64,000 nucleotides of DNA from Strigamia acuminata. Lineage: Eukaryota; Arthropoda; Chilopoda; Geophilomorpha; Linotaeniidae. Location of the stretch: assembly GCA_949358305.1 (NCBI GenBank), contig OX442317.1, forward strand, positions 6,948,186 to 7,012,185, written 5' to 3'. A program made the translations under genes and the position numbers. Positions 49,862 through 59,241 of the stretch are shown one piece after another. Under the pieces are notes generated by a model. The model was not told the DNA's origin, ran no database searches, and worked only from the letters and a program-made list of their open reading frames with translations. Each line of letters begins with the position of its first letter. Positions within the stretch are counted from its first letter, which is position 1.

Positions 49862-50520
49862 ACCGTACTTTGCAGACCATAAGACGCACTATTTTACTTT
49901 GAAAAGTCGACTAAAAATTGAGGGTCGCCTAATACCCCCGTTTGCACTAAAATGTTTGGGCTAGCCTAACATTTAAATCTTGTTCTAGTTCTTAGTGCAA
50001 ACGCATCTAGCCCAAAATTATCCGGTTTAAGAATTTTTAAACTAGATAGATAATTCTAATCCAGTTGTATGAACTAGATAATTGACAAAGAAATAGATAA
50101 CTGCCAAGTCACTTCCCATAAATCCATGTGCAGCATGGCTGCATTGATGCAAACGCATTAGCCTAATCATTTTGTAGGCTAAATCATCCAGAACTAGATT
50201 TAAATTTCAGGCTAGCCCAAACTTTTTGGTGCGAACAAAGTATTGTGGTCTGAAGTGCGTCTTATAATCCGAACTTATGCCATACATGACAAATCTGGAA
50301 ATTCCATAAAATTAATTCAGGGATTCCCCTAAAAATTATTCACAGAATTAAGAAGATAATAGTTAAAAATCAAATTTATGAATTTCTTGTAATAACATTT
50401 TTCTTTTTATAAAAATTGTCTTATAAAATGATCCGATGCATCCGATCGTCCAAAAAAATTTTTTCTAAAAATTGACTGATAAATTTGGGGTGCATCTTAT
50501 ACGATCCACAAAATACTGTA
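49862..50520. mobile_element. Cluster of ACCGTA...AAGACGCAC-ended MITE sequence with a nested element
   Basis: ACCGTACTTTGCAGACCATA then AGACGCAC at the left. Inverted counterparts occur twice: GAAGTGCGTCTTATAATCCG near 50252 and GGGTGCATCTTATACGATCC then ACAAAATACTGTA ending at 50520. Two related elements side by side, or one with an internal duplication, would explain this. A 306-bp element interrupts it. Confidence 0.5.
49935..50240. mobile_element. Nested TIR element, 306 bp (TTTGCACTAAAATGTTTGGGC type)
   Basis: Left CCCCCGTTTGCACTAAAATG then TTTGGGCTAGCC; right reversed CTTTGTTCGCACCAAAAAGT then TTGGGCTAGCC. TA on both sides (49933-49934 and 50241-50242). It holds further GTGCAAACGCAT and ATGCAAACGCAT copies of the end motif. 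Confidence 0.65.
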
Positions 50521-50582
50521 CTTTTATGTTCTAGATAAATTGACATGAGCTTTCATTGACACATGGTTTTTTTTCTATATAC

Positions 50583-50623
50583 TTTGCAATATAATTTCAA
50601 TATATTTTTGAAACATGTGGGCC
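50583..50623 (+). repeat. CCATATGG-family terminus fragment
   Basis: TTTGCAATATAATTTCAATA then TATTTTTGAAACATGTGGG is the family's right end with one changed base in the CCATATGG motif. Nothing else of the repeat is present. Confidence 0.45.
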
Positions 50624-51448
50624 TACACTTACATAAATAAACTCACACAAATAAATAAAACAATTGATAACACAACCAAAACACAGTGTAGACAAATGTC
50701 CACTGTGTCAGGTCATTGGAAGGTTAAACACAGTTAATAAGATAGTAAAATGAGGTCGTGGCAGAACGCATGTTTTGGAGATAAACATTTCGTTAATTCT
50801 TAAACCAAATAAATTCCCCAAAAACTTCACCAATAATTTGTTTTGTTTGTATGCATTTAAAACTCATGCTTGGCCCAGTATAAATCATTTAAGCACATCT
50901 ACTTAGCAAGATCATGAGAATAATTTATTCCTTGATAGATGAGAGCGTACATGGTTTATGGTTTGCCTGAAGAGAATGTGAAACGTGCTAACTTTTGGTT
51001 AATGGTGTAATAAAACTCAAGTTTTATTAATTAATTTTTATCAAATTTACATATCTAACAAGCAATTTAAATAATTATTACTTAATCAATTTGTAGCTAT
51101 GCTAATCTTTCACTACACACTTGCCAGTACACGAATCTATAAATCAAGCAGTTCTATTCCCATCCTGCTCACAACACTGAAATGCATCAAAACCAATTCA
51201 AATTATTATTATTTTCATATTAACTCTAATTATCGAAAAGCTCTTTACCAGAAGTAATAAATAATTTGAAACGAAATACCGCGCAACATGCGTGTTTGAA
51301 TCAGCCTAGAAAATGCATCTTTGCACCTAAAAATGCATCTGGCAGATCCTATTTTAAGGAAAGTTTTACTAGGCCAATAAACCCTGATGTTACCTAATGT
51401 TACTAAGGATAATTATAAGGAAAAGTACTTGCCGCAAACTTTATAATA

Positions 51449-51510
51449 CAGTAGAAAGTCGATTATCCGAACGTCGCTTTTGCGAACGACCTGTTATCCG
51501 AAGAGCAGTG
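51449..51510 (+). repeat. Probable end of a second pogo/Tigger-like family
   Basis: TACAGTAGAAAGTCGATTAT followed by CCGAACG resembles the CAGTAGAACCTCGATTATCCGAA termini known from Tigger/pogo elements. A second TTATCCGAA follows at 51490. I could not find a matching inverted end, though the next 250 bp carry further ATCGATTTT and TAATCGGATTAT motifs. Confidence 0.4.
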
Positions 51511-53686
51511 ATCGATTTTTGAAAAATGTTTATTGAATTTTTAATCGATTTTTAACGATTTTTTTTTAAATCCATTTTTCAACTTCATACACATTACAGT
51601 AAGTACATAAACCTAATGTTCGATTACGCAAACAAATCGATTTTATAAATACGTACAGTAGAAATTAAAAAACTGATTCTCTCAATTTTCCCTGGCGGAA
51701 ACGATGCAAACATGCCATACTTTTTATAATCGGATTATTGAAAACTCGATTCTATAATCCAAGTGTGGGGTGAATTCTTTGGATTTTGACTTGATTTCAG
51801 CACGTTTTTCCGTCGGCTACATTGAAATTGAACGAGTTAATTTAACTCCTTCTATAATCAACTTTTCGAAATCGGTTTTTTGTGCTTTCGAAGCTCCAAA
51901 TCGACGTCTACAAATTTGAGTTTAAACAAATCATGTCAACTTAATGATGGTACCCCTTTTCCGTAAAAAAAACAACAAACATCCACTAAGTTTTTCTTTT
52001 ATGCACAGTTTCGTTTGTTGCATGAAATCCAAGATAGTGTTCCAAACGCGCAGTTCCGTTGTTGTTACGATAAAAAAAAAGCGATATCCCCGTGAAATAT
52101 CTTGACAGCATTTAAAACTCCACCTAACCTCATTTGAAATTTCCTTTCGCACGGAGCAAAATATCCTAAGGAAAGCACCGTACAACGTCACACAGTTTTA
52201 CAACTACGACGATTTAAAACCCAAGTCCTTATTACAAAGGATAACATACGATACATGGAAATTTAGGTAACAAATAAATGCTCCGCTAGATACAAAACAA
52301 CATATGTAATAGATATAAAAAAAAAAAGAAAGGAAAAAATCCAAGAAAGTTAGGTGTGGAGTTCATTTTCTCTGCTGTCTCGCACGAAAAAATTTATGAG
52401 TGCAGGTGAAGGCAAAAGTGCACAGCCGGCACAAACTCTTTTGATCCAACGTTGGGTGATCATGTTTATATCAGACACTGGTATGGGCAAACCTAATTTC
52501 GCTAGAAGGCACTTTAAAGATGATGCAACCAAGTGTTTACATACTCGGAGGTGCATATTCAGTCTCTCAGAATACACAAAGACAAAGAGTTGCGTATGTA
52601 AATATCTCCAGCAAAATGAATAGAACTTAAACCAATTTATTTTGTGACAAGAAAAAAATTCCATTACGGTAGTGAAAAAAAAAAATAAAGTTTTAAATAA
52701 AAAATTACTAAATCCTTGAATAATGAACACTCTTTGCAAGTAAAAAAAAGAAATGTAAAAGCTTAAAAACACCTAAACCTTGCTTGTTACAACACACGCC
52801 TAATGAGCACATGGAAAATTGAAGAACTATGCCACAAATTGAAGAACATTGAAGAATGCTTTTTTTATTGAATTTCTTCACCTAAAATGATCATCAATGA
52901 AAGTCGAGAAAGAAATATAAAAGAAAAATTTTATTTAAAAAAAAAAAATTAATATATATTTTTTTTTTAATTTTTTTTTTTATATCTTCAATGCGTATTT
53001 TGAACAACTCAATACTTATTAGACTTCTCCATTAGAGAAACATTTGCTAGATAATTGCTTTTCCCAATACTCTTAAATAAAATGAATAAAACCCAGAGCA
53101 CAAACCCACATTTGCACTTAAAAACATCCATCTTTAAGAAAAAGAAAGGAAAAAAATTTTCCCCATGCGAACTTGATCTATTGTGTGCATTGCAGCAAAA
53201 AAAACTATTATCTTCTCAAATAAAAGCCCAATACTTTATCATCTACTTTAATTGCTGTTTATACAATTTCAACTTTTCTTTGCTGTACCTAATTAACTGT
53301 AATTTATAGTAAAAGCACCCGCCTACTTTCCTTATAAATCTATTCACTTAGTGAATAAAATACGAGTCAATGATACGAAACCAATGACAGTAGATAAACG
53401 TTTAATGTCAACCCCTGAAATAACTTCTCTGCAATGTTTGCCACTTGTGATATAACTTGTGATATAACTTAAAATGTGGAAAAATCGAAAAACCAACCAT
53501 TTATAAACGATTTTAAAATTCGAAAATGTTACTTTCTAGTTGGGAATGCGATGAAATAACAGAATTTGAATAATGAAGCTCCGAAGAAATTCTTGGACAA
53601 AGTGAATTAAAAGCTATTTCATTACACATGAAAAATCAATAAACATTGCACACTTAAAATTGTTCGTTACACTCCCACCCATATGG

Positions 53687-53930
53687 ATCAAAAGTTTATT
53701 TTAAAATGCATTCACTTAAGCATTCTAAAATGTACATTAAATAATGCATTTCCTAATACAATTGAAAAAAAGAATTTAAAAATGCATTCATATTTGATAA
53801 ATAATAATATTTGAAATGCATTTTACAAAATAAATTATCATTTGCAAAAATGTATTCTCGTAAAGCCTACCGGTAATGCATTCCAAAATACATTGCAACA
53901 TAATTTTAATGTACATTTATATCCAAAAAT
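53687..53930 (+). repeat. CCATATGG-family palindromic repeat, near full length
   Basis: Starts ACCCATATGGATCAAAAGTT; contains TGTACATTAAATAATGCATT, TAATACAATTGAAAAAAAG, TGCATTCATATTTGATAAAT and CAATTGCAAAA-like blocks; ends TTTTAATGTACATTTATATC. It serves, with 18.9 kb, as the reference for the other copies. Confidence 0.75.
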
Positions 53931-55177
53931 GTACTTTTTTGGTGCACAAATTCCCGTTCTAAATCCTGCTGTGAGTTCAAATTGATTTTTTGTTCTTTTC
54001 TGAGGTATTCTTATTCCTAAGATTTAAAATATTTATATTAACTTAACCGCATTGAATTCAATAGAATTAAGTGCCATTAATCGTTCAGAGGGAAAGAAGA
54101 ATGTCTGCATATCCACATAAACTTTTAAGTTACCAATTTTACGAGAAACTGAAACCCCAAACAAAACAAATGTTCTTTCTATGAAAAAAAAAAAATTCAA
54201 ATTTCATAATTGGCAAAAATAAAAATAATTTGCACATCCCCTTTAGCAACCCGCACCTATCTCTTCCGAGCAAACGTTTAAACACTTAAAAAAATCAATA
54301 AAATTCTTCTTGTTTGCAATAAAATAACCCCAAGTCAAATGTAACAGCTCACCTTCAACCTAATTAGATAACTAATTTCTTAATTAGTGCAACATTTTTG
54401 ATCGCCTCTACAGCAGTTCGCCCGAAGACAGTAAGTATCTGCTTTAAAGTTTAAACATGTAAATTTAACATGCGAGCAAATCAAAACACGTCCAAATGCC
54501 TTGGGATGACTGCACTGGAACTAGGTGACACTTGAAGTGCGCACAAGTTCGTGCGAGTGAAGCAATCTCAGCCGCTTCTAGTGGCTATAGACCGAAATGC
54601 AAGATCCTTTCAATTATTTAGTTGGTGCCAGCTTAAATCTTAATTATCTCGAGGCGAAGCAGGCCCGTGATTTCTGAAGGAACTTCCCCAACCATAGCTG
54701 TGATGGGTGAATAAATTCTGTTGGTGCGGAAGACGAGTGCTGTTGATTCTAACTTGCTTTCCACTGGGGGAGCATTCATTTTGCCTCGTGCGTGTCCAGT
54801 TAGGCCCTTCTAAGTTTAGCTCATAAAAGTTAAAAAAAAATTATATTTCTCAAATCTTACGGCCGCCCCCAGGAATACTAAAATAAAGTTTTATTGCCTA
54901 CTCCGCTACTCAACTTATTATGATTTGTATGCTCGCTGGGTAGAACCCACTGCATATTTAACGTCAAAAAAATATATAGAACTTCATAAAACTACAATCT
55001 TTTTTACGTTATAATAAAAAACAAACAATTGCATCTAAACAATCGTGTTTCTGCATTATTGCAAATCTAAACTGTAGCCGCCCTCGAACTAGAGTATTTT
55101 AAGCTGAGTGACACATTTGGCTGTGTTATTTTCAGTTATAGTGTTTGCTCCGTTAAAGTTACGTTTTCCACTATAGT

Positions 55178-56012
55178 TATAGCTAGGACGATCAACTACA
55201 GAACTTCACATCTAGCACAATTTAACTGTTAGACTGTAATGCGATTCTGTCTTGTGTTCGTGGCACCATCCGGCCGAAACTGACGTTATTTTGTGGGCAA
55301 ATGGCAGACAACTGTCATCCCGCATTTACGTTTTTGCCGAACGTTATGACTATACACTCTCACTGTAAGGTAGTAGGGAGTTCCTATTGGCCGAGCCATT
55401 TCACTTGTGTATGTATACATTAAAGTAGGCCAAAATGCCATGAAAGCCATTTTGTGTGCTTTCCAGACATAACAATTAATCATTAAAATTAAACAATTGC
55501 TCATTTTCCAGACTAAGCAACCAATAAATAGAATGAACTGAACAAACTGGTATTTGGATAAAATAACATCATAAAACATTGCTTTATGGCTTTTTAAAAC
55601 ATTTTATTACGGAGTATTAAATAACAGCTAATTGCAAGTAATATCATTCAAACCATCACAATAATCACACAAATTTAAAACACAAAAAACTACATTTCCC
55701 GGTGTTGGTATACAGGCAACAGTTGGGAGTAAACAGCCTCGGCCAATAGGAACTCCCTACTACCTTACAGTGAGTCAGAGTATAGTTCAATTTTATTTAA
55801 TGTTTGATTTAAAAAGAATATCTAAAAATGCAATAAATAATTTTCAGGCATTATTTTTAAATCAAACGTTAAATAAAATTGAACTATAGTTATAACGTTC
55901 GCCAAAAATGTAAATGTGGGATGTCAGTTGTCCACCATTTGTCAGCAATAAGTTTTAACAATGCATGACAACTTGGATTTCAAAAGTCCTGTACTGATCG
56001 TCCTAGGTTATA
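55178..56012. mobile_element. Long-armed palindromic element split by a nested MITE
   Basis: The outer ends GCTAGGACGATCA (from 55182) and TGATCGTCCTAGGT (to about 56009) are inverted, as are GGCAGACAACTGTCATCCCG / GGGATGTCAGTTGTCCACCA and AACGTTATGACTATA / TATAGTTATAACGTT. After removing 55355-55780 and one TATA, the two arms pair for well over 100 bases across ATTTTATTTAACGTTTGATT, with a short centre of about 30 bases. No coding frame. Confidence 0.7.
55355..55780. mobile_element. MITE of 426 bp between TATA flanks
   Basis: Left CACTCTCACTGTAAGGTAGT then AGGGAGTTCCTATTGGCC; right reversed CTCTGACTCACTGTAAGGTA then GTAGGGAGTTCCTATTGGCC. TATA at 55351-55354 and 55781-55784. The palindromic host shows that the empty site held a single TATA. 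Related internally to the 4.0 kb element. Confidence 0.85.
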
Positions 56013-57215
56013 AGCTTAAGTACTCACCCACTCAGATAGTTTTAATAAAGTTTTTTCCACATTTCAATAAAGAATTTGTCCGTACCGCATTTACCTGATT
56101 CGAATAAACCGCTACTGTCGACCGCAATTACAATTTCTGTTCTTCACGAAAATACATTTGTTCCATATTCGTAAATGTAACCTTCCAGATGTCGTGCTTT
56201 TTTTGTCGCGCCAAGAGGGTCAAAACGAGATTTTACACGAGAATCTCGTGTCAAACAGCGCGGCTTTCTTGAATGCGCCCTTCTGTAACGTTTCAATATA
56301 TTCCCTGTTAACTTTACTGTATGTAATAACCAAGCAGGAAACAAAGTAAAAACTAAATTTATACAAATTACATATAATAAAATAACACTGTCATATATAT
56401 TGTATATTATACATATGTCGCAAGAACATCATTAAACTGAAACGCAATAAAAAGTGTGCTGCTCTTTATTTTATTTCCATTTTCCCCTTTTATTTCTGTG
56501 TGAATGTATAAGATATAACTTTTTCTTGATAAAGGTGATTCCTTTTATAAAATAACAACAAAAAAGAGACAGGCCCACCCTGTCTATTAGGCAATAGAAA
56601 AGCGTCTATATCATGGAACAGGCCATAAAAATGAAGTAGAACACTGCCATTTTTTGAACATTTATAGCCCAGCTGACTCACTTGTTTTTCTCTAGTTCCA
56701 CCAGAAAATGTGCACTCTACTCACATGGGTGTGTCGTTTAGATTAATCAATGGATACAAACCTTACATTTATTCTTACTAATATAATTTATATCTTGTCA
56801 AATTACTTTCGTTTAGATTTTCCTTTAAAAATTGATGACACACAAAAATTCACTTTGCCCTCAGTAAAATTCTATTTAATTAAAGTTAATTATTCTCTCT
56901 GGTTTAATCCCTCAGCCGCATTGACGTGCGGCTATATTGAAATACCAGTGGCATTCGAACTGTGGTCGCATTATGGTAACCACTGCAACATTAAAATTAT
57001 TTGACTATATTAGGAACGGCTGAATGCACAAATTCCTATGCAATCCAAGAAAGGGATTTCAACCGTGCCGACATGAATAATTTTTTTCTCCTTTTTTGTT
57101 GGATGAGAAAACCCAAATGAGACTCGCTTAAAAGATGTAAATCGTCGGTCGAAAGTACAACTTTACATTGCAAGTCAAAATCGCCGTTTAAACCCGGTCC
57201 TCACCTACACTTCTC

Positions 57216-57454
57216 GCCGGATATCTTGATGCTAAATTCACACTGCGCATCCCATTCTACGCAAGAAATTTCCTAATATTAGGCCTAATAATGCTAAAAT
57301 ATGTAAATAAACAACAATAAACTCATTAGCAAAAGTAATTTACAGCATGCTACTGAAATTTTCTCGCTTTATTTCCTTTGTACGCAACAAGCTTGACAAC
57401 CACCGTATGCGCAGAATGTGATGCGCGGTTTGAATTTGGCATCAAGATACCGGG
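57216..57454. mobile_element. CCCGGTATCTTGATGCC-type MITE, copy 2 (239 bp)
   Basis: Left end CGCCGGATATCTTGATGCTA, right end (reverse complement) GCCCGGTATCTTGATGCCAA, both followed by ATTCA and TGCGCAT blocks. The interior matches copy 1 at 11.6 kb (AAACAACAATAAACTCATTA, TACAGCATG, AAGCTTGACAACC). It is shorter by an internal deletion. Confidence 0.75.
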
Positions 57455-57870
57455 CGCGAACTTGATTGTGTGTAGCAAAGGTTCATAATTAATTAAAGTT
57501 AATACGTAGCAGAAAACAATGTACAGAGACTGCAGCAATGTGTACATAAGTACAAGTTATTTATAAGTCGCCTTAAAAAATTTCAAATTATAATTAAATA
57601 AAGTGGTTGAGATGTTATTACAGTAAGATCATACCCAAGTAAGTAAAAAAGAGAAGGGAAAAAGGAAACGTTATTATGCAAAAAGCCATATTAGAATGAA
57701 AGAAAGCAAAAGGTGAGTGTTGTGAAATATACGCCTTATGGCATGAATATTTATCAAAGTGTGCAATAAAACATAGGCTCTATATAGTCTCGTCATGCAA
57801 TGAAATATCTGCATAAACTTTCATTTTTTTTCCAAACTATAAAAGCTGTGTGGATATATAGAAATTTATA

Positions 57871-58035
57871 TAGTCGAAACTCTTTATAACGAACCACGAT
57901 ATAACGAATTATCGATACAACAAATACCTAAAAATGGCTGGTTTGGTTGGCTGGCCATAGGACACCATGTTAAAAAATTTCGTTATATACGAATTCTCAT
58001 TATAACGAATCGATTTTTCAGGTCCCTTGCGACTA
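57871..58035 (+). mobile_element. pogo/Tigger-like MITE, 165 bp
   Basis: Same family and orientation as the copy at 58578, with a nearly identical internal segment (AAAATGGCTGGTTTGG, CACCATGTTAAAAAATTTCG). Both terminal CAG/CTG trinucleotides have changed to TAG/CTA, and a TA follows or precedes each end. No coding capacity. Confidence 0.75.
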
Positions 58036-58577
58036 TATTTATATTTATTTCTTACTTTTCACATGTTTCTATTTCATACACAGGAGATTTGTGCTGTTTT
58101 CTTTAGTTAACACGAATAATTAAAACTACTTCTGCCACTGACACTTGACATCACGATTAAATTTAATTACATTACCTGCAGCAACCCCATCGGAAAATGC
58201 ATTGTCAAAGCGTAAATGATTTCCACCGCCTGACTTTTCCCTATCTTGTCCTCTAAAAGAAACTTCACTTCCTATTCACACAACTCGTTTGACTTGACAC
58301 TCGTTTGTTTTCGATTATTCAAGCATGATGGCAGATTTAATAACTCTCTAGTCGATTGGATATTGCTTGAGATGTTTAAAGACCACAAGAATGAAAAGAA
58401 ATGAAGGCATCCCACTACAGAAACCGTTTTTCAAACACTCAATCTGACAATATGACTTTCATTACGGTACACAAAAATGAACAGTTTGACATTAATTTAG
58501 CTGCATTCCAATCGGTTAAAGAAATCTTCCAAGATTTTAAGTACCGCAAGATGTACAGCAAAACCCCGTACACACTA

Positions 58578-58742
58578 CAGTCGAAACTCTTTATAACGAA
58601 TCGCGATTTAACGAATTATCGATACAACGAACATCTAAAAATAGCCGGTTTGGTTGGTTGGCCATAGAACATCATGTTAAAAAATTTCGATATAACGAAT
58701 TCTCGTTGTAACGAATCCATTTTTCGAGTCCCTTGCGACTGT
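58578..58742 (+). mobile_element. pogo/Tigger-like MITE, 165 bp
   Basis: Starts CAGTCGAAACTC and ends CCCTTGCGACTG, flanked on both sides by TA (58576-58577 and 58743-58744), the target duplication of Tc1/mariner elements. Repeated TATAACGAA motifs lie near both ends. It is too short to code for a transposase. It has the same length as the copy at 57871 and lies just upstream of the BEL/Pao insertion. Confidence 0.8.
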
Positions 58743-58849
58743 ATTTTTAAAATTTTAAATCCGGGTCTGAAAAATAAATAAACGCCCGGGCCGCAAAATT
58801 AATAGTCCGTACTATTTTGTAATTACTGTGAAAACTGACGAGTTTTAGA

Positions 58850-59144
58850 TGTTTGGGGTCGCGCGTTCATGTTCGGTGTCGTGCAGTGAAGCCATCATCC
58901 AGGCGGTGCTTTCTTGTGCGAGATTGTATGACGCGCGTACGGAAGTCCAGTTATTCGTCATAAATTATCATGTTTGACCTTTGTTCCTGTTTTTCCAAAT
59001 GTAAACCCCAAATATTGTTACAATAAATCTTGTCTTTATGTTAAAAGCATGGTTTTATTTTGTCTTCAGAAAAATTCCAGTTAAGTTAGAATTTCAATCA
59101 GTTTTTTAGCAAAAATAGCTTCTTTTAAATTGCGAGATTTCACA
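58850..59144 (+). repeat. Probable 5' LTR of the BEL/Pao element
   Basis: The 295-bp segment begins TGTTTGGGG and ends TTTCACA directly before the primer-binding site, so it has the TG...CA ends expected of an LTR. It is richer in CpG than the flanks and carries an AATAAA polyadenylation signal at 59022-59027, about 120 bp before its right end. The right end is well fixed by the primer-binding site. The left end is a guess, another TGTT start lies at 58868, and the five bases before 58850 would be the left target duplication. The partner LTR is outside the window. Confidence 0.6.
59022..59027 (+). promoter_or_regulatory. AATAAA polyadenylation signal in the LTR
   Basis: A canonical AATAAA hexamer followed within 25 bases by T- and TG-containing sequence lies inside the presumed LTR. 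In the 3' LTR copy it would direct 3'-end formation of the genomic RNA. AATAAA is common by chance in AT-rich DNA, so the support is its position. Confidence 0.45.
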
Positions 59145-59162
59145 TGGTGCCGAAACCCGGGA
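59145..59162 (+). other. Primer-binding site complementary to tRNA-Phe
   Basis: The 18 bases TGGTGCCGAAACCCGGGA begin with TGG, the complement of a tRNA CCA end. The remainder is the complement of the acceptor and T-arm of animal tRNA-Phe (acceptor GCCGAAA, 3' end TTTCGGCA plus CCA), as I know that tRNA. The site directly abuts the CA end of the LTR, as expected for minus-strand priming. Confidence 0.85.
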
Positions 59163-59241
59163 AGTAACAGTGAATCCGGACAGAACAGCTCGAAAGAACT
59201 CGTAATTTCAAAGAAAAGCACCAAGACCAGACAAGGACAAG

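Larger units (their letters stand above)
50624..57215. other. No gene recognised apart from listed repeats
   Basis: Pogo-like end at 51.4 kb, A/T-rich runs at 52930-52985, a 12-bp tandem duplication at about 53448 (ACTTGTGATATA) and the nested palindromic element at 55.2-56.0 kb. A GC-richer patch at 54520-54810 is unassigned. Confidence 0.5.

Noticed and set aside
52350-52772. 140-codon minus-strand frame and overlapping plus-strand 89-codon frame
   Set aside because: Phe/Leu/Lys-rich composition typical of translated AT-rich DNA; no motif in either frame.
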